NCBI GenBank assembly: GCA_039190275.1
Contig: JBCCYF010000002.1
Coordinates: 33,486 to 97,485 of the forward strand
Reading direction: 5' to 3'
DNA length: 64,000 bases
Source of the DNA: Halovulum sp039190275
GTDB lineage: Bacteria > Pseudomonadota > Alphaproteobacteria > Rhodobacterales > Rhodobacteraceae
Part shown: piece after piece, positions 17,603-26,400 of the stretch
How the letters are laid out: every line of letters starts with the position of its first letter
Position numbering within the stretch: the stretch's first letter is position 1
Made by a program: the position numbers and the translations under genes
The notes under the pieces: generated by a model
What the model was told of the DNA's origin: nothing
What the model saw: only the letters and a program-made list of their open reading frames with translations
Database searches by the model: none

Positions 17603-18574
17603 ATGCGACTCACGAGAGCTATGGGTGTCGACTGGCCGGGGTGCGTGGGAGTATGGTCAGCGCCGCGGGTCCAGCGAGTTTGATGACCTTGCCCGGCGTC
17701 ATGTGAACCGCAGAGAGGAGATCCGCCATTGGCCCGATCGAGGTTCAGCTGACCACATGGTTTTCCGGGCGAGGTGAAACTGCGGGGCACGGGGTACTCC
17801 TCGGTGCGGCGGGCCTTGGGGGATGCGCCCCTGCATAGGCCCTGATTACGGCCGTTGCTAGACCGCTTCTCCACCTTCGCAGGATCCAGCTGACTGTGGG
17901 CAAGCGCTGAGCGATTGTCGCGCCTTTGGTTCCGGGCGAGAACGGGGACCGGTGTCTATTATCGGTTTGCTGGTGCTTAGCCGCTCTCCGGGCCTAAGCG
18001 ACGCATGGCATGTGATACTGGGCGCCGTGTGTGACGTCATTCTCACACGTGCCCTTAGCGCTTGCGCCCTTGGCGGAACCGCCCGTATCAAACGAGATCG
18101 GACCGATCGCAAGTCTCGCAACAGTGACCAGATTTACAGTCGGCGCTGTCTGGTAGAGGGTTTCCCCAACTCTATCAGTTCCTGCCGAAACATCGCCCTG
18201 CGGCGCGAGAAGACATTTAGTTCATTCCATATCTTCGTCGGACTCCGCGTCGGGGCACCTCGGATCGCTTTAGCGCAGATGCCGCCGAATGCGTTTCGCC
18301 CTTGTGTGACATCATCCGACGTTAACCTGAGAACGGAGAATTTGGTGCGTTACCGCACCGGGCATTTCACGTGAACGGCGAAACTCCATAAGCTGACGTT
18401 GCAGTCGGACCAAAGCCAGTCATCATCGTTTTGAACAAGGACGGGATTTGATGTCGATCAACATGATCCTTGGCTATTCAGACTACACATCTGCGCTGCA
18501 TTTATCAGGTACGCCGCCAGGTGATGTGGCCCCGGGGCCGATGCCGTAAACGGCGCCAGAGGCGTGGTCAGCAC
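17603..18574. other. Gene-free region upstream of the six-gene operon
   Basis: About 970 bases with no convincing gene. The leftward operon must start its transcription here. No CtrA-like box of the type seen at the flagellar promoters was found. A short open frame at 18451-18549 (ATG, 32 codons, beginning MSINMILGYSDYTSALHLSG, with AAGGA upstream) faces the end of flgD; it could be a gene remnant and is not called. Confidence 0.5.
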
Positions 18575-19261
18575 CTAACCCGTTTGCGGCAGACGCAAAC
18601 CGCTGACGTCGTCAGGGTCGACCGACGCGCCGGTGTCGAGGATGAGTTGCGTTCCGCCATCGGCGAACCGAACCTCGGTCACCGTAGCATAGCTGCCAGC
18701 AATCACCTCGGCGGTCAGAGCGTCGCCACTGAAGTAAGTTGCCGTCAACGTATAGGATCCGGCGGGAGAGAGTGTTCCGGCGGCATCGAGACCGTTCCAG
18801 CTATAGGATGTGGCATTGGGATCAAGGTCGAGTGTTCCGATGGTAAGGCCAAAGTCATTCGTAATGGTCAGGGTTGCGCGCTCCGCGCCCTCGGGCGGTG
18901 TCAGTGTGACCTCAGCCGTGGTTTGACCGTCGAAACTGACCGGACCCGGAGCGTTCACCTGCTGGCCCAACCAACTAGAGACCTGCGTATCCGAGCCGTT
19001 GCCTGTCGTGGCGGCGAGGAGCTCCTCGAGCAATGTGTTTGTCTGGGTTTGCTGTTCCACGGCCGAGAAGCTGGCAAGTTGCGCGATAAACTCGGTCGAG
19101 TCGACGGGATTTAGCGGGTCCTGATTGCGCAGTTGTGCCGTGAGCAGGGTCAGGAATGTGTCGAAATCCGCCGTCAGGTCGCTGCCGACGGTGGTTTCCG
19201 CCGCGGGTGCTTCGGCTGGCGTTACGTTTGTTGCGTTGGCCTGCTGTGTTTGAACTTCCAT
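18575..19261 (-). CDS. flgD: Flagellar hook cap protein FlgD
   Basis: FlgD caps the growing hook and promotes assembly of hook subunits outside the cell. The 228-residue protein has the conserved N-terminal block FDTFLTLLTAQLRNQDPLNPVDSTEFIAQLASFSAVEQQ (about 34-72, family signature AQLxNQDPxxPxxxxE), followed by the tudor/FnIII-like domains (about 85-215). It lacks a signal peptide, as expected for a protein exported by the flagellar system. It follows fliK in a two-gene leftward unit. The hook gene flgE itself is outside the window. Confidence 0.93.
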   Translation of the reverse strand: MEVQTQQANATNVTPAEAPAAETTVGSDLTADFDTFLTLLTAQLRNQDPLNPVDSTEFIAQLASFSAVEQQTQTNTLLEELLAATTGNGSDTQVSSWLGQQVNAPGPVSFDGQTTAEVTLTPPEGAERATLTITNDFGLTIGTLDLDPNATSYSWNGLDAAGTLSPAGSYTLTATYFSGDALTAEVIAGSYATVTEVRFADGGTQLILDTGASVDPDDVSGLRLPQTG

Positions 19262-19275
19262 GATCCGCTCCTGGA

Positions 19276-20619
19276 CTAGAGGCGCATGTCCAGCCCACCG
19301 CTGGACAGTGTGATTTGATCCACGGCAACATGGGCGCCGGGTGTAGCGCCCATGCCCTCGGCGCTGACGTCTATCGGCGCATGACCGGAACCATGCGCAC
19401 CTGTACCCGGTTCTCCATCACCCTGCGGAGAGGCAAAACCCAGGTCAACCGCGCCAAAGCCAGCGCGAGACAACGCATCGGAAAGCTGATCCCCATGGCG
19501 TCGCAGCATGGCATCGACATCGCCACGTTCGGCGCTGACGAGCGCAGACACCTGACCATCGGAAATACTCAGGCCTATGCGCAGGGCGCCAAGTTCCGGA
19601 GGATCCAGACGGATCGTAATTTCGGCGCCCTGTCCGGGTCGGACCTGTGACGCGATCTGCGCGATCAATGTGTCGGGGGGTGGCAAGGATGTGGCCGCCA
19701 ACGGTGTCGCGATCCCGAGCCTTGGCGCGGCGGCACCCGGGGCCTGACGTTCGACGCCCGCGGCAAGCGTCTCGATGTTTTCCCAACCTTTGATCATCGG
19801 CAGGTTCTGCTGACCATGTGGCGCAGGTTTTTGGGCACTTTCAGCGGGTCCATATGGCAAGGGCGCCGCTGGAACAGCGTTGGACCCTGTAGGGGTCGGA
19901 GCGACCGGAGCAACGCGTGCATCGCCGGGTGTCGGCGCAGAGCTCTGCGGTTTGACTTCGGATGAGCCCACGTGTGGGGGCGCATTATCCGGCACGGTGG
20001 TTGCCACCGGTATCGGTATGGGGCGCGCCGCTGCTTTCGCGACCTCCGGTGTCGCCGACGCTATGGGTAAGGAGGGCGCTTGCGACGTTGCGCTTGGTGC
20101 CCCTTGAACAGCGCCTTGCGAAATCGGGACTTGTACCTGATCTGCTGTCGCGCGTGGCGGCGTGGGGGCAAGCGCCGCGGTGGACGCAGCGGTCGACCTG
20201 CTGGCGTTTTCTGCGGCAACAGGAGTGGTGGTTGGCGCAGATGCGGTCGGATCGCTGGGAACGCGCGGATCGGTTTGTGTGATCGACGCCAAGCTACGCG
20301 GGTCCGGGGCGCCGGGCCGCGCCTCAGGGACCGGCACCTGAGCACCCGCCGTTTGGGGGACATCGACGGCCAGTGCCTGTGGTGTTGGCGCAACCGTCGG
20401 CAATGGTGTCGGGACCGGCACCGCAGATCCAGTAGTGCCAGCATCCTCTTCCGTCGCCAGGACGGCGTCAACGAACGAGGGTTCGGCGCGCGTGGCGCCC
20501 TGAATGACATCCCCTCCCCCCTCGGCCTTGCTGGCGGATTGAGGAACGCCCGATGTCGCGTCACGCTGTGGTTTGGCAGGCTCGGCGAGCGGCCGAATCG
20601 CATTTGCTTCGCTGTTCAT
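19276..20619 (-). CDS. fliK: Flagellar hook-length control protein FliK
   Basis: FliK measures hook length and switches the export gate from hook to filament substrates through FlhB. The 447-residue protein is mostly a disordered Ala/Pro/Thr-rich ruler (about 1-310), followed by the globular C-terminal domain that contacts FlhB (about 325-430), with EITIRLDPPELGALRIGLSI and the helix DVDAMLRRHGDQLSDALSRAG. The C-terminal domain and position next to flgD make the call firm. The exact start is uncertain: the ATG at 20619 is chosen, but in-frame starts lie further upstream at 20652 and beyond. It is divergent from flgJ. Confidence 0.85.
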   Translation of the reverse strand: MNSEANAIRPLAEPAKPQRDATSGVPQSASKAEGGGDVIQGATRAEPSFVDAVLATEEDAGTTGSAVPVPTPLPTVAPTPQALAVDVPQTAGAQVPVPEARPGAPDPRSLASITQTDPRVPSDPTASAPTTTPVAAENASRSTAASTAALAPTPPRATADQVQVPISQGAVQGAPSATSQAPSLPIASATPEVAKAAARPIPIPVATTVPDNAPPHVGSSEVKPQSSAPTPGDARVAPVAPTPTGSNAVPAAPLPYGPAESAQKPAPHGQQNLPMIKGWENIETLAAGVERQAPGAAAPRLGIATPLAATSLPPPDTLIAQIASQVRPGQGAEITIRLDPPELGALRIGLSISDGQVSALVSAERGDVDAMLRRHGDQLSDALSRAGFGAVDLGFASPQGDGEPGTGAHGSGHAPIDVSAEGMGATPGAHVAVDQITLSSGGLDMRL

Positions 20620-20642
20620 GCGCCCAGATACCCCATCGCGGG

Positions 20643-20657
20643 TTACCATATCTTTAC
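20643..20657. promoter_or_regulatory. CtrA-like direct repeat between fliK and flgJ
   Basis: The divergent fliK/flgJ region contains TTAC, seven bases, TTAC. This is a weaker version of TTAA-N7-TTAA with the same spacing as the boxes at 2794 and 21433. It is supported mainly by being in the same kind of position as the others. Confidence 0.3.
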
Positions 20658-20703
20658 GACAATCCCGCATTGAGGCGCCAAACCAACCCGCATGCGAGGG
20701 CCC

Positions 20704-21000
20704 ATGACCGTCGATCCTATTCACTCTGCCACCGTCGCCGTTCAGAATTCGGTCGATCCAGCCCGGTTATCGGCCCTGCGCGCGTCGGCCGAGGCGCTTG
20801 AGGCCAGTTTTCTGGCGGAAATGCTGCGCCACTCCGGGGTTGCAAAACCGCCGCAGACCGGCGGCGGGGGTGCGGGTGAGGATGCCTTTGCGGGGTTTCT
20901 GGCGGATGAGTATGCCGACCGGCTTGTAAAGAGCGGCGGGATAGGATTGTCCGAGCAGATCTTCCAGGCCCTCGTGGCCCGGGAAGACGCAGCGCAATGA
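20704..21000 (+). CDS. flgJ: FlgJ-type rod-binding protein
   Basis: A 98-residue protein corresponding to the N-terminal, rod-cap half of FlgJ, without the muramidase domain, as usual in alphaproteobacteria. The conserved helix LRASAEALEASFLAEMLRHSG is followed by a glycine-rich loop and EDAFAGFLADEYADRLVKSGGIGLSEQI, the FlgJ_N pattern. Muramidase activity may be supplied by the lytic transglycosylase at 35442. The ATG at 20704 is preferred over 20692 because GAGGG lies five bases upstream. Its stop overlaps the next start (ATGA). Confidence 0.85.
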   Translation: MTVDPIHSATVAVQNSVDPARLSALRASAEALEASFLAEMLRHSGVAKPPQTGGGGAGEDAFAGFLADEYADRLVKSGGIGLSEQIFQALVAREDAAQ

Positions 21001-21368
21001 TCCGCGGACCCAGTCACCAAAAACAGATGGCTCGTATCCTATCGCTCTTGCGTCAGGAAAGAAAAGCGCTGATCTCGGCCGACTTCAAAGCTTTTACCAA
21101 AACATCCGAAGCGCTGGCGAGTGCGGTCGAGCGACTTGGTCGGATGCCGGTGGAAGATCCGGAGGAGGCGCGCGAGGGGATGGAGCAGATCCGCTCGGCC
21201 GCGCGGCGCAATCAAGCCCTGATCGAAGCCAGTCGCAGGGGCCTGGATGCGGCGCGACGGCTGGATGCCGAGGTGCGGAATGCACGGACGCGGCTGTCGA
21301 CCTATTCCGGGACCGGTCAGGCGCAGAACATCGCGCCGCAGCCATCCACGACCGACCGGCGTACATGA
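20997..21368 (+). CDS. FlgN-like flagellar export chaperone
   Basis: A 123-residue, mostly helical and charged protein without signal peptide or membrane segment. It begins with a long helix (MARILSLLRQERKALISADFKAF) and has a second helical half with RRNQALIEASRRGLDAARRLDAEVR, the size and pattern of FlgN/FliT-type chaperones that guard hook-filament junction proteins FlgK and FlgL. It is coupled to flgJ by a four-base overlap. The family is weakly conserved, so this is an assignment by size, helix pattern and place. flgK and flgL are not in the window. Confidence 0.5.
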   Translation: MIRGPSHQKQMARILSLLRQERKALISADFKAFTKTSEALASAVERLGRMPVEDPEEAREGMEQIRSAARRNQALIEASRRGLDAARRLDAEVRNARTRLSTYSGTGQAQNIAPQPSTTDRRT

Positions 21369-21393
21369 CGGTCACGGTAAGGCTTTCTTCACC

Positions 21394-21420
21394 TAAAAAT
21401 TGCGTGTTTTTAGACGCTTA
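21394..21420 (+). promoter_or_regulatory. Possible flagellar sigma-28-type promoter upstream of flagellin
   Basis: TAAA at 21394 is followed after exactly 15 bases by GACGCTTA at 21413, compared with the sigma-28 consensus TAAA-N15-GCCGATAA (five of eight matches in the second element). The first element also lies in a small palindrome, CTAAAAA-N7-TTTTTAG (21393-21413). It would give a leader of about 175 bases. Weak evidence. Confidence 0.25.
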
Positions 21421-21432
21421 GATCCGCCGCTA

Positions 21433-21447
21433 TTAACGCCTCATTAG
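21433..21447. promoter_or_regulatory. CtrA-like box upstream of flagellin
   Basis: TTAA, seven bases, TTAG, the same form as the box between fliF and fliL. It lies about 160 bases upstream of the flagellin start and just downstream of the possible sigma-28-type promoter. Confidence 0.4.
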
Positions 21448-21604
21448 AAGCTTTGCAGTCAGGTGTCCGCAGCGACCTGAGGGGTCGGCACGGGCGGGTG
21501 ACACCACTGCGACCGTAGGGGCCAAAACGGCACCCTTTCTTGCCACAACCGAGTGGCATCCTGAAATTCGGCGTCGAATGCGCCGTACCAAGTGAGGACT
21601 AAAA

Positions 21605-22876
21605 ATGTCTAGCATTCTTACGAACAACAGCGCGATGGTTGCACTGCAGACCCTGCAGTCGATCAACAAAGACCTTGCGATGACCCAGAACGAGATTTCG
21701 ACCGGTAAATCGATCTCCTCCGCGCGCGAAAACGCCGCGATCTGGTCCATCAGCCAGGTCATGCAGTCGGACGTCGACGGATTCGACGCTATTTCTGACT
21801 CGCTTGCTCTGGGTGAATCGACTGTTGCTGTGGGTCGGAACGCGGCTGAAAGCGTGACGTCGCTGCTCAATCAGATCAAAGACAAGATCGTCAACTCGCA
21901 GGAAGCCGGTTTCGACCGCGAAACTCTGCAGGATGACGTGGCATCGCTGACTGCGCAGATCGAGGGTATTGTTTCGGCGGCTCAGTTCAACGGTCAAAAC
22001 CTGCTCTCCAACAAGGATACCGCTGCGACATATGCGGATATCGTGGCCGATGTGGACGGTTCGGGCGAAATCTCGATCCTGTCCTCGCTGGATCGCTCGT
22101 CTGACGGTTCGGTGGCCTCGTCATTCATCAACGTTGCCAAGCAGGACTTGGGCACCGAGGATGGAACTGCGGGTGGTCTGACACTGGCGACTGCGGCACT
22201 GACGGCAGACGCGGCGACTGTCGCCGATGGTGCAACTGCAGGCTACAACATCGTCGGTGAAACCGCGACCGCAGACCGTAACGCCGCAGTCATGGCCGGT
22301 GACGGGTATGAGTTCGACATGACCACTGTTGGTGGTACAGGGTCGGTCACGTACATCGCACGTGACGGTGACACTGCGTCGGATGTTGCGGCCGGACTGG
22401 CAGCGCGGGCTGAGTTTGCAGTGAAGGAACAGGGCATCACGGGTGTGTCTTTCTCCTCGGACGGCGCAAACTTCAACCTGACCAACAATACCGGTGCCAA
22501 CATCGCAACCGTTGCAGGTGACTTCACGCTGAGCGGCGGCGGAACCGCCGGAGGTGGACTTGAACTGCTGGGCGACATCGACGTGTCGACCGAAGATGGT
22601 GCGGCGGCTGCCCTGTCGGCAATCGAAGGTCTGATCCAGACGTCGATCAACGCAGCGGCAGAGTTCGGTACTGGTGAAAAGCGGTTGGAAATCCAGGCCG
22701 AATTCGTCAGCAAACTGACCGATAGCCTCAAGTCCGGGATCGGCGCGCTGATCGACGCCGATATGGAAGAAGCATCGGCTCGTCTGCAGGCGCTTCAGGT
22801 GCAGCAGCAGCTGGGCATCCAGTCACTGTCGATCGCCAACCAGGCGCCGCAGCAGCTGTTGTCGCTGTTCCGGTAA
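21605..22876 (+). CDS. fliC: Flagellin
   Basis: The filament subunit, exported through the flagellar channel. The 423-residue protein has the conserved D0/D1 N-terminus (MSSILTNNSAMVALQTLQSI, about 1-140, with FNGQNLLS), a variable Gly/Ala/Thr-rich central domain (about 145-330) exposed on the filament surface, and the C-terminal D1/D0 helix ending QLGIQSLSIANQAPQQLLSLF. The 235-base upstream region carries a CtrA-like box and a possible sigma-28-type promoter. A strong hairpin follows the stop. The regulators flaF and flbT lie directly downstream, the arrangement typical of alphaproteobacteria. Confidence 0.97.
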   Translation: MSSILTNNSAMVALQTLQSINKDLAMTQNEISTGKSISSARENAAIWSISQVMQSDVDGFDAISDSLALGESTVAVGRNAAESVTSLLNQIKDKIVNSQEAGFDRETLQDDVASLTAQIEGIVSAAQFNGQNLLSNKDTAATYADIVADVDGSGEISILSSLDRSSDGSVASSFINVAKQDLGTEDGTAGGLTLATAALTADAATVADGATAGYNIVGETATADRNAAVMAGDGYEFDMTTVGGTGSVTYIARDGDTASDVAAGLAARAEFAVKEQGITGVSFSSDGANFNLTNNTGANIATVAGDFTLSGGGTAGGGLELLGDIDVSTEDGAAAALSAIEGLIQTSINAAAEFGTGEKRLEIQAEFVSKLTDSLKSGIGALIDADMEEASARLQALQVQQQLGIQSLSIANQAPQQLLSLFR

Positions 22877-22885
22877 GGGACCTGA

Positions 22886-22913
22886 GCGGGTGACGGTGGT
22901 TGCCGTCGCCCGC
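22886..22913 (+). terminator. Hairpin between flagellin and flaF
   Basis: Ten bases after the flagellin stop, GCGGGTGACGG pairs with CCGTCGCCCGC across a six-base loop: an eleven-pair stem with one G-U pair. No T-run follows, so it may be a partial terminator or a 3' stabiliser that keeps flagellin mRNA more abundant than flaF-flbT. Confidence 0.55.
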
Positions 22914-22983
22914 ATCCATCGACCCCGGTCGCAGAGCCTGCTCTGCCGCCGGGCGCACGTTGGCACAAAGGGGCCTGAAAGAC

Positions 22984-23364
22984 ATGAGCAACGTCCAATT
23001 CGCGCAATCCGCCTATGCGAGCGCCACCGCGATTACACCATCAAGCCGCGACAGCGAGTATCGCGCATTCGCCGAGGTAACACGCCGCCTCGCCGTCACC
23101 GACATCTCCGACCCAACCGCCTTTCCCCGCCTTGCTGAGGCGGTTCAGCTGAACCAGCGTCTTTGGGGCATCCTCGCTGCAGATGTCGCCGAGCCAGGCA
23201 ACGGTCTGCCTGACGCCGTGCGCGCCCAAATCGTGTATCTTGCCGAGTTCACCCGGCAACACTCTTCGAAAGTCCTTCGGGAAAAAGCCTCCCCCGAGGT
23301 TCTGATCGGGATCAACACCGCGATAATGAAGGGACTGCGTGGCACCACACAGGATGTGCAATGA
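22984..23364 (+). CDS. flaF: Flagellar biosynthesis regulator FlaF
   Basis: FlaF is a cytoplasmic protein of alphaproteobacteria that promotes flagellin translation or secretion and acts against FlbT. The 126-residue protein has the family start NVQFAQSAYASATAITPSSRDSEYRAF and the later FTRQHSSKVLREKASPEVLIGINTAIMKGL. The ATG at 22984 is chosen because the homologous sequence begins there; GGGGCC precedes it at a short distance. The stop overlaps the flbT start (ATGA). Confidence 0.92.
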   Translation: MSNVQFAQSAYASATAITPSSRDSEYRAFAEVTRRLAVTDISDPTAFPRLAEAVQLNQRLWGILAADVAEPGNGLPDAVRAQIVYLAEFTRQHSSKVLREKASPEVLIGINTAIMKGLRGTTQDVQ

Positions 23365-23774
23365 CCGGTCTTGTCCTGAAATTGGGACCGCGGGAGCGTA
23401 TTATGATCAATGGCGTGGTCATGGAGAACGGCGACCGTCGGGCGCGCCTGAATGTCATCACCCGTGATGCACGGGTCCTGCGGTTGCGCGATGCAATCCA
23501 CCCAGAAGATGTGAATACACCTGTGTCCAGGGTCTGTTACATCGCTCAGATGGTCTTGGCCGGGGAGGCCGAGGCCAAAGACGCCTTGCCGCAATTAAGG
23601 CAAGGCATCGCGCAGCTCAGGTTTGTTTTTTCGGATAGCGAAAGTCGATCCAACTTGGATCAGGCGGAGGCAGCGGTCGAAGAAGCGCGCTATTATCCGG
23701 CTCTGAAGGCGCTCAAGTGTCTGCTGGCACAGGAACGTCAGCTTATGGAGCATGCTGCCCGGGGTCGCGCCTGA
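23361..23774 (+). CDS. flbT: Flagellin translation repressor FlbT
   Basis: FlbT binds the 5' leader of flagellin mRNA in alphaproteobacteria and lowers its translation or stability until the hook is finished. The 137-residue protein has the family features LKLGPRERIMINGVVMENGDRR near the start and DAIHPEDVNTPVSRVCYIAQMVLAG in the middle. It overlaps flaF by four bases and shares one base with the next start (TGATG). The long flagellin leader (over 150 bases if the proposed promoter is right) would be its target. Confidence 0.93.
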   Translation: MTGLVLKLGPRERIMINGVVMENGDRRARLNVITRDARVLRLRDAIHPEDVNTPVSRVCYIAQMVLAGEAEAKDALPQLRQGIAQLRFVFSDSESRSNLDQAEAAVEEARYYPALKALKCLLAQERQLMEHAARGRA

Positions 23775-24610
23775 TGTTCCAACCGGTTCTCCCCCTGCCC
23801 GGCGTGGCGGGCTGGCGCTTCCTCGAAGCGACCGAAGCCAACCAGCGTGCAGCGTTTGACCGTAGCCCGGCGCTGGAACGGGAGATCACATATTTCAACG
23901 AGAAGATCTCTGAAATAACCAGTGCCGAGGAATTGGTTCAGGACCGGACATTGCGCAAAGTCGCCCTGGGCGCATTTGGGCTTGACGAGGATCTGTTCAA
24001 GATTGCTTTCGTCGAAAAGATCCTGGCCGAGGGGACCGAAAACGACGACGCGCTCGCCAACCGGTTCGTTGATCCGCGGTACGCCGAGTTCAGTCAGGCC
24101 TTCGGTTTCGGTGACAGCTTTGGCCCCCGCACTCAAGAGTTTGGTTTCGGCCAGCGGATCACTGATCAGTATCGTGACCGGCAGTTCGAAGTTGCCGTCG
24201 GCGAGGTGGACCAGAACATGCGGCTTGCGTTAACCCTCCGGCGTGAAATCGAAACCTATGCCAATTCCGCAACCGCAGACGATACCCAATGGTTCCGCAT
24301 CCTCGGCAGCACACCATTGCGCACCGTGTTCGAGGGGGCGTTCAACCTCCCGAGCGCTTTCGGTGGCCTGGATGTGGACCAGCAACGCGAGGTATTGCAG
24401 GATAGAACCCGCGACCTGTTTGGCGACAGCTCCCTTTCGGTATTCCAAGATCCCGAAGCGGTCGACACGCTGCTCAACCGGTTTCTGGTGCGCCAGCAGA
24501 TCACCGAGGGTCCAGGCCCCGGAACGCCGGGTGTCGCGGCGCTGACCTTGTTGCAAAATGCAAGTGCGCCGTCCACGGGGCTGACCAACCTCATCCTGTC
24601 GGGCACATAG
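23774..24610 (+). CDS. DUF1217 flagellar-cluster protein
   Basis: A 278-residue protein with no signal peptide or membrane helix, matching DUF1217: a repeated pattern of helices with EREITYFNEKISEITSAEELVQDRTLRKVALGAFGLDEDLFK (about 36-77), RFVDPRYAEFSQAFGFGD (about 97-114) and a second related block (about 170-240). The family is found in alphaproteobacterial flagellar clusters and its job is not established. It begins at the ATG that shares a base with the flbT stop, so it is translated with flaF and flbT. It ends facing fliI. Confidence 0.75.
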   Translation: MFQPVLPLPGVAGWRFLEATEANQRAAFDRSPALEREITYFNEKISEITSAEELVQDRTLRKVALGAFGLDEDLFKIAFVEKILAEGTENDDALANRFVDPRYAEFSQAFGFGDSFGPRTQEFGFGQRITDQYRDRQFEVAVGEVDQNMRLALTLRREIETYANSATADDTQWFRILGSTPLRTVFEGAFNLPSAFGGLDVDQQREVLQDRTRDLFGDSSLSVFQDPEAVDTLLNRFLVRQQITEGPGPGTPGVAALTLLQNASAPSTGLTNLILSGT

Positions 24611-25033
24611 CGTCTTTAGCGCGGATTGCGCACCGCATGCGATTGTGTTTCGCTGGAGTGGGACCTGCCTGCTTCCCCGGGTCTAAGTTTTGGCTCGGCT
24701 TGTTGGGCGTTTGGGCTGACTTCTGCTCTGATGAACCGGGTGATGAATGTTGTCCTAAACTGACGCACCGGGGGCACAGAGGACCGACCTCATCCCGCGT
24801 TTGCGTTCAATGCACGGCGATGGACATGGCGCAATAACGCGCGTCACCCCTGCGGGAGAACCATTCCCGACCCCCCGAGATGCCTGGTGCAACGCATCCC
24901 AGTCGCCCCAGGTCCGGCGGTCGTCAGACCATTGCCAGACGCAATCTCCGTTTCCCGCCGGAGTTCCCGACCTGAGCGTGACCGTTGGTCATCAGCTCCC
25001 CATCAAACGAACCGGACCGGGTTGAACCCGCCC
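24611..25033. other. Convergent intergenic region with no visible gene
   Basis: About 420 bases between the ends of the DUF1217 gene and fliI. Short open frames here lack ribosome binding sites and coding character. No strong hairpin followed by a T-run was found, although transcription from both sides must end here. Confidence 0.5.
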
Positions 25034-26350
25034 TCATTCCCCCTTTTCCGGGTTTACACACATCTCCAACGCGGCGAAGGCCGTGGCCGGTGTCGCCTCG
25101 CCGATCTGGGAAAAGAAAGCGTCCAGACGCGGCCAAATTTCAAGCGCCCTGTCAATTGCGGCATCGCTCCCCGGGACATAGAGTCCGGCCTGCACCATCG
25201 GGTAGGCGGCCTCATATGTGGCAAGGGTTTGCCGGGCCTTCCGAATGAGCGTGTTTTCATCGGCGCTGGCGGCCTGCGGCAGGCTGCGCGATACACTGCG
25301 CCGAACGTCAATCGCCGGATAGCGTCCGCGCTCGGCAATTTCCCGGTCCAGCACAATATGGCCATCCAAAACACCCCGTGTCATGTCCGCCACCGGTTCA
25401 TCCATATCCGATCCGGCGACAAGCACGCTGAACACGGCGGTGATGTCGCCCTGACCGGCGCCGCCCGGACCGGCCCGCTCGGTCAGTGCGGCAATCATGC
25501 CACCGGTGGACGGCGGGTACGCCCGCAGGGAGGCAGGTTCGCCGGCCGTCAGGGCTACCTCGCGATGCGCTTCCGCCATGCGTGTCAGCGAATCGACCAG
25601 CAGCAACACATCGTCACCGGTGTCCCGCAGCGCCTCGGCGACGGCCATTGCCGTCCATCCCGCACGGCGCTTGATAAGCGGTGACTGGTCCGAGGTTGCC
25701 GCGACAACGATCGAGCGTGCGAGCCCCGCTTCGCCCAAGACCTGATCGGTAAAGTGACGCAATTCGCGACCACGCTCGCCAATCAGCGCCAGAACGACCC
25801 GGTCCGCGGGCGTTTTTCGGGCCAGTTCGGCCAAAAGGCTGGACTTCCCGACACCGGATCCGGCGAACACCCCGATCCGTTGGCCTTTCACAAGGGGCAG
25901 CATCGTGTCAATTGCAGCAATGCCGGTGCCCAGACGGTCCCCAAGGGACCGGCGCCCTGTCGCTGGCGGTGGCAGAGCGCGCAAGTCGGCGTTGTCCTGG
26001 CCCCGGGGAAGCGGTCGGCCGTCAAGCGGCTGACCGAAGGCATCTATGATCCGTCCTTGCCAGGCGGACGTTGGCCGCAACGCGGGCGCCGGTTGCAGTG
26101 CGACAGGCGTATGCAGCGCCAGACCGGTGCTGTCCTGAAAGGTCATTGCGCGGGCTGATGTACGGTCAAGGGCAACGATTTCGCCACTTGGGGCCTCACC
26201 ATCGCCGATGTGGATCAGATCACCGACGCGCGCCTCTCCCCCCAAACCGACGACATCTACCGACCCAGATCGTACCGCCGCCAGTTGTCCGAAACGCCTG
26301 CGCACCGGCAGTTCGGCCAAACTGGCTGACACTGAGTTGAGCTGCGTCAC
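25034..26350 (-). CDS. fliI: Flagellum-specific ATPase FliI
   Basis: FliI is the cytoplasmic hexameric ATPase of the flagellar export apparatus and resembles the F1 beta subunit. The 438-residue protein has the beta-barrel N-terminal domain (about 15-90), Walker A GSGVGKSS (164-171), the Walker B region VLLLVDSLTRMAEAHRE and YPPSTGG, and a helical C-terminal domain. The GTG at 26350 is chosen because AAGGAGGG lies seven bases upstream. It is a single leftward gene, divergent from flgB. Confidence 0.96.
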   Translation of the reverse strand: MTQLNSVSASLAELPVRRRFGQLAAVRSGSVDVVGLGGEARVGDLIHIGDGEAPSGEIVALDRTSARAMTFQDSTGLALHTPVALQPAPALRPTSAWQGRIIDAFGQPLDGRPLPRGQDNADLRALPPPATGRRSLGDRLGTGIAAIDTMLPLVKGQRIGVFAGSGVGKSSLLAELARKTPADRVVLALIGERGRELRHFTDQVLGEAGLARSIVVAATSDQSPLIKRRAGWTAMAVAEALRDTGDDVLLLVDSLTRMAEAHREVALTAGEPASLRAYPPSTGGMIAALTERAGPGGAGQGDITAVFSVLVAGSDMDEPVADMTRGVLDGHIVLDREIAERGRYPAIDVRRSVSRSLPQAASADENTLIRKARQTLATYEAAYPMVQAGLYVPGSDAAIDRALEIWPRLDAFFSQIGEATPATAFAALEMCVNPEKGE

Positions 26351-26400
26351 ACCGGACCCTCCTTTTTTTAATATCACAACCCTTTATTCACCATACGCCC

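Noticed and set aside
18451..18549. A 32-codon frame starting MSINMILGYSDYTSALHLSG
   Set aside because: It has an AAGGA upstream but is too short and without known relatives; it may be a remnant of a longer gene and could not be supported.
21529..21543. Sigma-54-like promoter (GGCAC ... TTGC) upstream of flagellin
   Set aside because: The GG and GC elements are 11 bases apart instead of the required 10, which normally abolishes sigma-54 recognition.
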